DNA of 35,412 nucleotides from a virus, in the IMG/VR virus record IMGVR_UViG_3300022562_001358, positions 1-35,412 of that record. The stretch is one strand, 5' to 3'. This document shows positions 23,353 through 30,058 of this stretch, piece after piece. Within the stretch, counting starts at the first letter, position 1. The number at the start of each line of letters is the position of its first letter. Both the position numbers and the translations under genes were made by a program. The notes beneath the pieces were generated by a model. The model saw only the letters and a list, made by a program, of their open reading frames with translations, made no database searches and was not told the origin of the DNA.

Positions 23353-24055
23353 GGCGCTTCTCCAGTTCCTTGACGCACCGCGAATACTTCGCCGCCGCAA
23401 TGTTCTCGACGCTGTCCGACTTCGCCCATTTCAGGAAGGCTTTCCTGTCGGCCCCGACTTCCTCAAGCAGCGCCCAGATATTCACGACCTGATCGTCGCT
23501 CAGAGTCTCGTACAGGTTCTCGGCGTCGGTATCGTCCTCGATGAACGCGAGGTTGAGTGCGTTCGACAGCGCGTACCGCTTGGCGTAGGAGTTGGCGCTG
23601 CCCATTTTCTGCGACGAGTTCGCCGCCATCTTGTCGTCCACCGGAATCATAATTTCCGAGGACTCGGAGTGTCCGGCGATATGCGACACCGTGCAGACGG
23701 CCTTTATAAGCCCGGACGCCTCCATGCTGGTCGAGAACCGGACCGACAGCCCGTTCGCGCTCAGGTGCGGCTGGATGGTCGCCATGATTTCGTCTAAAGG
23801 CGCGTATTTAATGTTGTGGTTGCCGGCGCGGGTCTTGGCGATCCGCGGGCAGGCGCCCTGAAAGGCAGCCAGGGCCTCGTTGAACGAGTGGACGGCCTGC
23901 CGGGCCTCCCAGCGTTCCTGCAGGTCCATGAGCTTTTCCAGCTTGTTGACATCGAGATCAGGCGCGCTCGCGACCTGCTGAATGATCTGCATGGGGTTCA
24001 TCGCGGCCGGCTCGGCCACGACAACGTCAGTCTTTGCTTCTGAGTCTGTAGTCAT
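23339..24055 (-). CDS. erf: ERF-family single-strand annealing protein
   Basis: This 238-residue protein is a recombinase mediating strand annealing. The ATG with first base 24055 has GGAG nine bases upstream; earlier in-frame ATGs lie inside the RGWS gene. After a polar N-terminus comes a helical part (ERWEARQAVHSFNEALAAFQ) and KYAPLDEIMATIQPHLSANG at about 83-102, which is the ERF-family signature. QKMGSANSYAKRYALSNALN follows near 150-170. The acidic helix-rich C-terminus is typical of the family's protein-interaction region. Together with the YqaJ-type exonuclease it forms a Red-like pair, probably for repair of phage DNA and for making or circularising genomes. Confidence 0.9.
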   Translation of the reverse strand: MTTDSEAKTDVVVAEPAAMNPMQIIQQVASAPDLDVNKLEKLMDLQERWEARQAVHSFNEALAAFQGACPRIAKTRAGNHNIKYAPLDEIMATIQPHLSANGLSVRFSTSMEASGLIKAVCTVSHIAGHSESSEIMIPVDDKMAANSSQKMGSANSYAKRYALSNALNLAFIEDDTDAENLYETLSDDQVVNIWALLEEVGADRKAFLKWAKSDSVENIAAAKYSRCVKELEKRRGNS

Positions 24056-24185
24056 TGAACTTTGCTCCGTTTTGTCGTGCTTGTATTCGCGCATCGGCCG
24101 CATCCCAGCCGCGCATGTAGGCTTTAATCTTGGCATCGCTCCACCCGCGCGCGATCAGTTCGCGGATTTTCTGTTTCCGGTTCAA
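24027..24185 (-). CDS. RGWS-motif small protein B
   Basis: This is a 52-residue gene with a TTG start at 24185, overlapping the previous stop codon (ATTGA), and GGAGG eight bases upstream. The frame further upstream reads through the antisense of its neighbour, so it is not used. The basic core IRELIARGWSDAKIKAYMRG matches RGWS protein A at 22616. An adjacent WDAADARIQARQNG stretch is helical. It overlaps the ERF gene by 29 bases. The ERF and exonuclease genes are thus flanked by two related tiny proteins. Function unknown. Confidence 0.66.
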   Translation of the reverse strand: MNRKQKIRELIARGWSDAKIKAYMRGWDAADARIQARQNGAKFNDYRLRSKD

Positions 24186-24484
24186 TCTGCCTGCCTCCGC
24201 AGCGGAAGGAATATACCTCGCCGAAGCGCGATGTCGCGCAGGGTTTCGTTCAGCGCGTCGGAGCGGCCCTCGGGGGTGCGGAAGGTCGGCTCGCCCTTGA
24301 CCGTCAGCCACGGCCCCTTGGTGCCGCGCTCGGCGGGAAAGCAGGCGACCTCAAGGACAACGTCGTCGCCGTTTTTGAAGTGAACCAGACGCCAGGTGGT
24401 CCCGTTTGCGCCGTCCACTTCCTGGACCTCGATATCCGTAACATTGTGAACGTGCAGCTTCAGTCCAAACGATTGTATGTTCAT
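24182..24484 (-). CDS. Hypothetical protein, first gene of leftward operon
   Basis: This 100-residue protein has GGAG six bases before its ATG (first base 24484). It is beta-rich at first (FGLKLHVHNVTDIEVQEVDG, TTWRLVHFKNGDDVVLEVAC) and ends in a helix and basic tail. No family is recognised. As the first gene after the divergent control region it is expressed early with the recombination genes. It overlaps the next gene by four bases. Confidence 0.65.
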   Translation of the reverse strand: MNIQSFGLKLHVHNVTDIEVQEVDGANGTTWRLVHFKNGDDVVLEVACFPAERGTKGPWLTVKGEPTFRTPEGRSDALNETLRDIALRRGIFLPLRRQAD

Positions 24485-24562
24485 GGATTGCTCCGGTGGT
24501 GGGTTGACTTCACGCGAAAGTTACAGCACCTTTACAGCTGTCGTCAATACTGGATGCCACTA
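24485..24562. promoter_or_regulatory. Divergent control region with repeat operator candidate
   Basis: This is the only stretch between oppositely directed operons. On the minus strand TTGACG (24547-24542) is followed 17 bases later by GTAACT (24524-24519), a weak -10 candidate whose start point would lie about 28 bases from the leftward ATG. On the plus strand a TTGACT at 24504-24509 could be a -35 box, but I see no good -10. TTACAGC occurs at 24521-24527 and 24532-24538, eleven bases apart (about one helical turn), and the second copy is part of the palindrome ACAGCTGT at 24534-24541. These are plausible operator half-sites for the HTH protein encoded next door. Confidence 0.5.
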
Positions 24563-24748
24563 ATGAGTGAACAAACATTTACCGAGATGATCGAGAAACT
24601 GCGCGAAAATGGTTACACGGACAGTCACTTGGCAAAGCTCTGCGGTTGCTCCAGGCAGGCGATCTGGCAGATCAGAAAAGGCCGGGTTGTGACTCCGCAT
24701 TACCATACCGCGCGCAAGCTGATCGCGCTAACGGAGGCCTTGCATTGA
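24563..24748 (+). CDS. Cro/CI-like HTH regulator
   Basis: This 61-residue protein starts at ATG 24563; an in-frame ATG at 24554 would add three residues. The frame left of it is antisense of the leftward gene. NGYTDSHLAKLCGCSRQAIW followed by QIRKGR is a helix-turn-helix of the Cro/C1 type at about residues 17-41, with the recognition helix CSRQAIWQI. Its size fits a Cro-like protein or a small repressor, and it sits next to the divergent repeats. There is no clear ribosome-binding site at either ATG, so leaderless or weak initiation is possible. A temperate switch is possible but no CI-like partner is in the window. Confidence 0.78.
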   Translation: MSEQTFTEMIEKLRENGYTDSHLAKLCGCSRQAIWQIRKGRVVTPHYHTARKLIALTEALH

Positions 24749-25299
24749 GTGACTACACCCCCGAGTACCAGGCCTTCTGGGAAGCCTACCCGAAACGGGA
24801 CGGGAGAAAACAGGGCAAGAAACCCGGCTTCGCGCAGTGGCAAAAGCTCAGCGTCGCCGAGAGGCGCGCCGCGCAGGTCGATGTCGATAAGCGCAACCGG
24901 CAGGGCGGTTGGGGAAAATACATCCGCGACGCCGAGCGGTACATCCGGCATCGGGGCTGGGAGGACGAGTGGTCGCCCGAGCGGTCGCCGGCTGCCGTCC
25001 GCCGCTCAGAGCCCCCGGAGCCAGAGTATGACTGTGATAAATGGACCGCACTCGCCAATCGCCTCCTGATTCGTTACGTACGCCACGCCAGAGGACTTTC
25101 GGAGTCCGAGCTTGCCTTGGCCCTCGAGGTGCGCGATCAGGTCGTAGCGAAGCTCTCAGGGCCGCTTGACGAGGAGATAGCCGAAACCGGGAAGTCGCAC
25201 GACTCGGTTATGACGTTCTCGAAGCAGTTTTTGTCGGACCTGGACCATTCTTTGGGCCGCAAAATTCGCGGCCGGATCATCAAGGGAGCGGGGATGTGA
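24745..25299 (+). CDS. DnaT-like/replication-initiation type protein
   Basis: This 184-residue protein starts at the TTG at 24745, with GGAGG seven bases upstream, overlapping the HTH stop codon; the open frame further upstream is a shadow. FWEAYPKRDGRKQGKK and AQWQKLSVAERRAAQVDVDK, then GKYIRDAERYIRHRGWEDEW, match the FW-x-Y-P-K-R domain found in phage replication proteins and helicase loaders. The C-terminal half is helical (LSESELALALEVRDQVVAKL). It probably helps start phage DNA replication by recruiting the host helicase, an inference from that domain and from being the first gene after the regulator. No helicase or polymerase is seen in the window. Confidence 0.7.
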   Translation: MSDYTPEYQAFWEAYPKRDGRKQGKKPGFAQWQKLSVAERRAAQVDVDKRNRQGGWGKYIRDAERYIRHRGWEDEWSPERSPAAVRRSEPPEPEYDCDKWTALANRLLIRYVRHARGLSESELALALEVRDQVVAKLSGPLDEEIAETGKSHDSVMTFSKQFLSDLDHSLGRKIRGRIIKGAGM

Positions 25300-25658
25300 G
25301 GGCCGTCGTAACAAACAAACCACAGCTAAGGATGTTTTTCGACCAGATCGCCGAGAAACTGACCGGCAAGCCGCTGCAGATCACGGTGAAGCCGTTCAAA
25401 CGCGACCGGACGCTGCCGCAGTCGGCGAAGGCTCACGCGATGATTCGCGACCTGGCGCTGCATACCGGGTACACCGAATCGCAGATGAAAGAGGTCGCAA
25501 AGGCTTTGTTTGCGCCCATGAAAACGGTGACGATCGCCGGCCGGGATACGACCGTCCCGGTCGGAACCTCGGAAATGACGGTCGAGGAAATGGCGAACTT
25601 CATCGAGAATCTTTACCAACTCGGAGCAGAATTAGGAGTGCAGTTCTATCATGACTGA
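25296..25658 (+). CDS. ninB: NinB-like recombination protein
   Basis: This 120-residue protein starts at a GTG overlapping the previous stop codon. KPLQITVKPFKRDRTLPQSA followed by KAHAMIRDLALHTGYTESQM and EMTVEEMANFIENLYQLGAE resembles lambda NinB, which binds single-stranded DNA and influences recombination pathways. The central insertion (MKTVTIAGRDTTVPVGTS) is variable in this family. Position before a DUF1364-like gene matches the nin region of lambdoid phages. The match is by eye, so NinB homology is probable, not certain. Confidence 0.72.
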   Translation: MRAVVTNKPQLRMFFDQIAEKLTGKPLQITVKPFKRDRTLPQSAKAHAMIRDLALHTGYTESQMKEVAKALFAPMKTVTIAGRDTTVPVGTSEMTVEEMANFIENLYQLGAELGVQFYHD

Positions 25659-25944
25659 CCTGCGAAAAGAGGCGCGCGGGAAGCCCTGCATGGTGAGGTT
25701 GCCTGGATGCGACGGTGGTCGGCAGACAACGGTATTGTGCCACTACCGGCTCGCCGGCTACGCTGGCACCGGGCAGAAACCGCCGGACATCATGGCCGCT
25801 TGGTCCTGCGCGCACTGCCACGACCTGATTGACTTCCGCAAGCCGGCGCCGTTCGGCCGCGAAATTATCCGGCTCGCGCATGCCGAGGGGTGCCTACGGA
25901 CCTCTGCAGAGCTCTGGAAATCGGGTAAAATCGGGCCACTGTGA
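25651..25944 (+). CDS. DUF1364-like nuclease-domain protein
   Basis: This 97-residue protein opens DLRKEARGKPCMVRLPGCDG, has TTVLCHYRLAGYAGTGQKPP and then MAAWSCAHCHDLIDFRK. This is the pattern of the DUF1364 (nuclease-domain) family of phage proteins, with Cys and His residues arranged like an HNH zinc site. An enzyme role on Holliday junctions or DNA ends has been suggested for such nin-region proteins but I cannot show it. It starts inside the NinB-like gene's end by overlap and precedes a VRR-NUC-like gene. Confidence 0.82.
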   Translation: MTDLRKEARGKPCMVRLPGCDGGRQTTVLCHYRLAGYAGTGQKPPDIMAAWSCAHCHDLIDFRKPAPFGREIIRLAHAEGCLRTSAELWKSGKIGPL

Positions 25945-26222
25945 GAAGGGCCGCGCGTGTCGACGAGAATCAAAGGAACATTGTCGCTGCCCTCCGGCAA
26001 GCGGGGTTCGAGGTCCATATCATCAGGCAGCCGGTTGACCTGCTTGTCTGCTGCCGAGGACGCTGGATACCTGTCGAGGTTAAAGAGCCTCATAAACGAG
26101 GCCGAGCCGACGAGTTCACGCCAGCACAGAGGCGGTTTTTTACGGCTACACGCGGCCCGGCCTGCGTTGCATATGATGCAGAAGGAGCAATCGAGGCTGT
26201 TCAGCGATTGGCAAGCATATGA
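25941..26222 (+). CDS. VRR-NUC-like nuclease
   Basis: This 93-residue protein starts at a GTG overlapping the previous stop codon. RVDENQRNIVAALRQAGFEV is the N-terminal helix, QPVDLLVCCRGRWIPVEVKE supplies D33 and E46-x-K48 of a PD-(D/E)xK site, and FTPAQRRFF followed by GPACVAYDAEGA completes a small VRR-NUC-like fold. Such stand-alone nucleases may cleave Holliday junctions or branched DNA. It ends the rightward replication/recombination set. The next gene lies 26 bases away with an AGGAG ribosome-binding site. Confidence 0.82.
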   Translation: MRRAARVDENQRNIVAALRQAGFEVHIIRQPVDLLVCCRGRWIPVEVKEPHKRGRADEFTPAQRRFFTATRGPACVAYDAEGAIEAVQRLASI

Positions 26223-26248
26223 TTAGGTAATAACATTGCGAGGAGCTT

Positions 26249-26422
26249 ATGAAAGTCGGAAACGTCAAGGCATCAGGTACGGTTCGGATACTGGACAAGG
26301 ACGGTAACGTCAAAAGTGAATTTCAGGTAGAGTCCATCGAGATAGGCGATGGGATCGCAGACTCGCTGCCGGAACCCCTGGTCGATGGCGCGAATATTGA
26401 GGAAAAAGACGATGCAGCTTAG
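26249..26422 (+). CDS. Small acidic hypothetical protein
   Basis: This 57-residue gene has AGGAG just upstream. It is acidic and beta-rich (KASGTVRILDKDGNVKSEFQ, then VESIEIGDGIADSLPEP). No family is recognised. Its stop codon overlaps the next gene's ATG region at 26412, implying coupled translation. It begins the second structural block. Confidence 0.6.
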   Translation: MKVGNVKASGTVRILDKDGNVKSEFQVESIEIGDGIADSLPEPLVDGANIEEKDDAA

Positions 26423-26813
26423 CACTTCACTCAGAAATACGCTCGCAAACGCCATCGACACGGCGGTCGGGGCAACCGGCCAGGTGCGCTGGTACACGAC
26501 CGGCCTGGGGACCAAGCTGGCCTCCGCCACGCTGTCCAACCCCGCGTTTGGCACCGCCGCGACCGGGACGATAACGCTGGACGTTACGCCAGCCGTGCAG
26601 GATACGAGCCCGGCCGCTGCCGGAACGTGCGTACGCCTGGGTTTCTACGCCTCCACTGCGGCGACGGCCAATGCGTTTGTCCTGATGCTGGGCGTGGCGA
26701 CGAGCGGTGCGCCGGATATTACGATGGCGAATAATGTAATCGCCACGACCGACACGGTGCAGCTGACGTCGTTGACGATCACAGTACCAGCCGGTACACC
26801 AGATGTGACCTGA
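26412..26813 (+). CDS. Beta-rich virion-type protein
   Basis: This 133-residue protein starts at ATG 26412; the frame upstream is a shadow of the previous gene. MQLSTSLRNTLANAIDTAVG is a polar helix, followed by Thr/Ala-rich strands (GTITLDVTPAVQDTSP, VRLGFYASTAATANAFVLML). The pattern matches small phage surface or tail proteins of unknown function. It overlaps the sulfotransferase start by one base. Role inferred only from composition and context. Confidence 0.66.
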   Translation: MQLSTSLRNTLANAIDTAVGATGQVRWYTTGLGTKLASATLSNPAFGTAATGTITLDVTPAVQDTSPAAAGTCVRLGFYASTAATANAFVLMLGVATSGAPDITMANNVIATTDTVQLTSLTITVPAGTPDVT

Positions 26814-27691
26814 TGACCGACGAGCGGCAGGGCGTTACATGGCTCGCGTCGTATCCGAAATCGGGAAATACCTGGCTCCGTTTGCTGCTCGAGGCATACC
26901 GTCGCGACGGCCTCCTGGACATCAATGACGTCCAGGTAGGCACCAGCGACGGCGGGGCAACCATTACCCAGGGTGTGTCGCCGCTGCCGCTGGCCTCGAT
27001 TGATTGGCGAACGGAGTTGCTACTGCGGCCAGCGGCCCTGTTAAACCTGTTTTCCAGGCTCAACGCGCCGATATTTTGCAAAACGCATAGTTGCAACCTG
27101 CAGCTGGACGGGCTGCCCCCCATGATCCCGGCGCCGTTTACCAAGCGAGCCGTGTACGTCGTGCGAGACCCGCGGGCCGTTCTGCCGTCGTTCTCGAGGT
27201 TCTACCGGTTCCCGCTGTCAACCGCCTGCGATGCGATGTCGTCCAAGGAATTTGTCATTGGCGGCAACGAGCACTTTGCCAGGGTGCTGCTGTCCAGCTG
27301 GTCGAACCATGTTGCCTCCTGGACCTCGGAGAGCCAATTCCCTGTCCATGTCGTAAAATACGAGGACCTGCTGGCTGACGCGGCGGGGCAACTGGTAGAT
27401 ATACTGGGCTTTCTCGAGATCCCGGTGGACCGGGACCGGGTGGCCCGGGCCGTCAGTGCAACCGATATTGCCAAGCTCAAGAAGGCCGAGGCAGAAAACG
27501 GGTTCCGGGAGCAGGTTGGAGGGGGCGCGTTTTTCGGTGGCAGTGACTCCTGGCGCGAGGAGCTCGGCGAAAAATGGGTTCGGCGAATCGAAACAGATCA
27601 CGGCACCGTTATGGAGGCGCTAGGATATGAAAAAGTTTTTCCTGCTGATGTTGCCGGTAGCAGCGTTAGCCCAATCCGAATTTCCGCGTGA
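26813..27691 (+). CDS. PAPS-dependent sulfotransferase
   Basis: This 292-residue protein is likely a soluble sulfotransferase, which moves a sulfuryl group from PAPS to a hydroxyl or amine. SYPKSGNTWLRLLLEAYR holds the 5'-phosphosulfate loop at residues 13-23 (K16, S17, G18, T20, W21). FCKTHS supplies the conserved Lys-Thr-His. VYVVRDPRAVLPSFSRFYRF carries the 3'-phosphate-binding Arg and Ser near residues 119-127, and KYEDLLADAAGQLVDIL is a typical later element. FFGGSDSWREELGEKW resembles the C-terminal G-x2-G/W-K PAPS-binding end. All core elements are present. It sits between beta-rich virion proteins, so sulfation of phage or host surface glycans is an inference. Its last 65 bases overlap the next gene in another frame. 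Confidence 0.9.
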   Translation: MTDERQGVTWLASYPKSGNTWLRLLLEAYRRDGLLDINDVQVGTSDGGATITQGVSPLPLASIDWRTELLLRPAALLNLFSRLNAPIFCKTHSCNLQLDGLPPMIPAPFTKRAVYVVRDPRAVLPSFSRFYRFPLSTACDAMSSKEFVIGGNEHFARVLLSSWSNHVASWTSESQFPVHVVKYEDLLADAAGQLVDILGFLEIPVDRDRVARAVSATDIAKLKKAEAENGFREQVGGGAFFGGSDSWREELGEKWVRRIETDHGTVMEALGYEKVFPADVAGSSVSPIRISA

Positions 27692-28001
27692 CGTCACTTA
27701 CTGCTGGATTAACCCGGCAGAGTACCTGGACGGCTCGCCGATCCTGGTAGGTGATCTTGATTACATCAGACTGCTGGTAACGCGCAACTCGGGCGAGGTG
27801 GTACTCGATTTCGCGGTCCCCGTCGGGGCCAACCTGCCGGGCGCGCAGCAATGCCACAATTTTGTGGGCGCTATCCCCCAGCCGGGCACGTATACGGCCG
27901 TCGCCTACGCGGTGACTAACGAAGGGGCCAGTTCGGACGCGTCCAATACGAGCGAGAAGCGGTTCACCGGCAAGCCGTTGCCGCCGGCTGGGTTGCAGTA
28001 A
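27627..28001 (+). CDS. Exported beta-sandwich (FnIII-like) protein
   Basis: This 124-residue protein has a Sec-type signal peptide: basic MKK, hydrophobic FFLLMLPVAAL, and an Ala-Leu-Ala cleavage site before Q16. The mature part is a small beta-sandwich (GDLDYIRLLVTRNSGEVVLD, NLPGAQQCHNFVG, GTYTAVAYAVTNEG), which resembles a fibronectin III domain, with two cysteines that could form a disulphide bond in the periplasm. An exported protein in a phage island is unusual; it may modify the host surface or be part of virion-associated export. It starts within the sulfotransferase gene. Confidence 0.72.
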   Translation: MKKFFLLMLPVAALAQSEFPRDVTYCWINPAEYLDGSPILVGDLDYIRLLVTRNSGEVVLDFAVPVGANLPGAQQCHNFVGAIPQPGTYTAVAYAVTNEGASSDASNTSEKRFTGKPLPPAGLQ

Positions 28002-28405
28002 TGGCCGACGTACTGAATCGAACCGAGGGGCTGACGTTCCCGTATCGAAAGAAGTTCCTGCGCTCGGTCAGCGAGGGGCGCTTTCCGCAGACCGACTGGA
28101 TCTGGTCGCCCGACCTGTCGGCCGTGCAGGGCTTCGACTCGATTTACTGGGATATTGCCGGCGACAGCGTTGTCCTGGTCGATCAGGCAACCCGCGATGC
28201 GCGGGACGCGGAGATCGCCGCGGCGGCACTGACGGCCAGGCGCGAGAAACTGAAGCTTCGTTACGACGCTGAGGACTTGCTGAAGGCATTCGCGGAGGTG
28301 CTGATTGACGAGATCAACATCCTGCGAAGCCAGCATGCGCTGCCGGATCGGACACCCGCGCAACTTCGCACGGCCTTGCAGAACAAACTGGATCAGGTGA
28401 CCTGA
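28001..28405 (+). CDS. Hypothetical protein with helical C-terminus
   Basis: This 134-residue protein starts one base inside the previous stop codon. The N-terminal half has aromatic residues (GLTFPYRKKFLRSV and QTDWIWSPDLSAVQGFDSIY). The C-terminal half is helical and charged (RREKLKLRYDAEDLLKAFAE, then ILRSQHALPDRTPAQLRTAL), as in small proteins encoded next to phage fibres. A fibre-assembly or attachment role is possible; no family is assigned. It overlaps the next gene by one base. Confidence 0.65.
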   Translation: MADVLNRTEGLTFPYRKKFLRSVSEGRFPQTDWIWSPDLSAVQGFDSIYWDIAGDSVVLVDQATRDARDAEIAAAALTARREKLKLRYDAEDLLKAFAEVLIDEINILRSQHALPDRTPAQLRTALQNKLDQVT

Positions 28406-28893
28406 TGGCGACCGGTACGATCATCCTCCCGATTCCGCCTCACGGGGCGGACCCGACCAATCCGCCGGGAATGCTTTACGAGAATTTCCAGTGGGTGCTG
28501 ACGTTCGACAGCGCGACCGACGAGATCGTGTACTGGACGTTCAGGCTGCCCGCGAATTACAGCAGTAGCCCGGTGGCAAAACTTCGCTACAAGATGGACA
28601 CGGCGACTTCCGGCAACATCGTCATGCAGATGGCGATACGCGCAACGGCCGACGGGGAGGACCCGGCATCGAGCGGGTTCGATACAGAGAACGGGTCGGG
28701 GCAGGTTGCGGTTCCCGGTACGGCAGAGTTGGAGGACGAGGTAAGCATCACCCTGACCAACAACGACTCGATGGCGGCGGGCGAGAGCATCACGGTGCGC
28801 CTGCGGCGTGACGCGGACAGCACCAGCGCGACCGACGACGCGACCGGCGACCTGAAATTGATCGCTGCCTCGATTGAGTACACGACGGCGTAA
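28405..28893 (+). CDS. Beta-rich surface protein
   Basis: This 162-residue protein is mostly beta: a Pro-rich N-terminus (IILPIPPHGADPTNPPGM), then strands with Ser/Thr/Asp (TDEIVYWTFRLPANYSSSP, ATSGNIVMQMAIRATADG, SITVRLRRDADSTSATDD). It looks like a jelly-roll virion module, but I recognise no named family. It lies between the helical 28001 protein and the LamG-like protein and is probably part of the same surface assembly. The next ATG is three bases after its stop. Confidence 0.66.
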   Translation: MATGTIILPIPPHGADPTNPPGMLYENFQWVLTFDSATDEIVYWTFRLPANYSSSPVAKLRYKMDTATSGNIVMQMAIRATADGEDPASSGFDTENGSGQVAVPGTAELEDEVSITLTNNDSMAAGESITVRLRRDADSTSATDDATGDLKLIAASIEYTTA

Positions 28894-28895
28894 TC

Positions 28896-29711
28896 ATGGC
28901 GATCCTGTTTGACGACGCCAACAGCCAGCGGTTCGATCAGGTTTCGACCGCCGTAACGGTTGAGCCGCTGACGATGGCACAGTGGATCAATCGCGATTCG
29001 GATACCGTAAACGATTACAACTTTCAGCAATTATCGGACATCAACGGGACGCCGGATGACCAGCAGCACTGGCGACTTTGTTCGGCGGATGCGTCTACCG
29101 GCGGCACTAATTTTGCGGTCGCGGCGATCATCGGGCCGGGCACGGCAACCACGGACACGGCGAATACCTCGGGCACGACATCGCTGAATACGTGGCACCA
29201 TGTCGGCGGCAAGCATACGACCAACTCGTCGCGTCACGCGTATCTCGACGGCACGGAAAGCACGGAAAACACCGAGATAGTCTCCACGCCAGCCGGTGTC
29301 GATGAATGGTCCGTTGGCTGGGAAAATGACAGTACGCCCGGTGATGGTATGTCGGGCAGCATTTTCTGGCCCGCGCTCTGGTCGGTTGCTCTTGCAGCGG
29401 CAGACCTGACCGCGCTGTCGGACGGTGCGCCCCCGTGGAGCATTCGCCCGGCCGCGCTCGCGCACTTCGCGGAATATGCCGCCGTCGGCACGGGCAACAC
29501 GCAGACCGACATGGTGCGGCAAGAAGCAATGGTGTATGGCGGCACGGGATCGCCGTCGACGGTCGAGGGGCCGTGCGTCTGTGCCGGTGGTTCGGTCATC
29601 ATCGTCGTGCATGCCGAACTGAGCGGGCCGGTGATTACGGATGTCGACACGGACGAGGCGTGGAACGACGGCGATACGGGCCTGGTCATTACCGGGACGG
29701 GGTTCGTATGA
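28896..29711 (+). CDS. LamG/concanavalin-like lectin protein
   Basis: This 271-residue protein has a LamG-like fold: AILFDDANSQRFDQVSTAVT at the start, TWHHVGGKHTTNSSRHAYLD in the middle and SGSIFWPALWSVALAAADL near 150-170, matching the strand pattern of laminin-G lectins. Such domains bind carbohydrate. The last 30 residues (SGPVITDVDTDEAWNDGDTG and GLVITGTGF) are the opening of an IPT/TIG-like domain that then stops, as though the rest were lost. It may be a receptor-binding or glycan-binding virion part. It overlaps the next gene by ATGA. Confidence 0.76.
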   Translation: MAILFDDANSQRFDQVSTAVTVEPLTMAQWINRDSDTVNDYNFQQLSDINGTPDDQQHWRLCSADASTGGTNFAVAAIIGPGTATTDTANTSGTTSLNTWHHVGGKHTTNSSRHAYLDGTESTENTEIVSTPAGVDEWSVGWENDSTPGDGMSGSIFWPALWSVALAAADLTALSDGAPPWSIRPAALAHFAEYAAVGTGNTQTDMVRQEAMVYGGTGSPSTVEGPCVCAGGSVIIVVHAELSGPVITDVDTDEAWNDGDTGLVITGTGFV

Positions 29712-30058
29712 TCAAGGAGTGGGTGGTTTTCTACGATACGGGCGAGGTGTTCGATTCCGATTCGGACATACGCGACATCCCGCGTTGCGGTGCAGAGGTG
29801 ATCTGCCAGCGCAATGAGAAAACCGGTTACGACCTGTTCCGCACGGACGGCGATTATTTCGTGTACGACGAGGCGCGTGGCGGATGGCGAATTACCGACC
29901 AGTTCGGCGTCTACGATCATTTGAATACCTGCCGGTTTCCGCTCGTCCTGTTCGGCCGCAACATGTCGGACGACGCGTTCCGCGATTTGCTGGACCAGGT
30001 AGCCGCTGTCTGCGGCCCGAAGTCCGCCTGGTTGCGCCGTGAGCGACGACCGCTATAA
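29708..30058 (+). CDS. Hypothetical phage protein
   Basis: This 116-residue protein starts at the ATG overlapping the LamG gene's stop codon; the longer open frame to the left is a shadow. WVVFYDTGEVFDSDSDIRDI, GYDLFRTDGDYFVYDEARGG and QFGVYDHLNTCRFPLVLFGR form a mixed alpha/beta domain seen in phage proteins of unknown function, followed by a helical end with an RRERRPL tail. No catalytic motif is visible. It overlaps the large phosphatase gene by 20 bases. Confidence 0.68.
   Translation: MIKEWVVFYDTGEVFDSDSDIRDIPRCGAEVICQRNEKTGYDLFRTDGDYFVYDEARGGWRITDQFGVYDHLNTCRFPLVLFGRNMSDDAFRDLLDQVAAVCGPKSAWLRRERRPL

Noticed and set aside
24380-24562. Extension of the HTH gene to the left
   Set aside because: This part is antisense to the leftward hypothetical gene and lacks a ribosome-binding site; the HTH domain is complete from 24563.
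24563-24748. Calling the HTH protein a CI repressor
   Set aside because: At 61 residues it lacks a dimerisation or autocleavage domain, so a Cro-like role is safer; lysogeny cannot be claimed.
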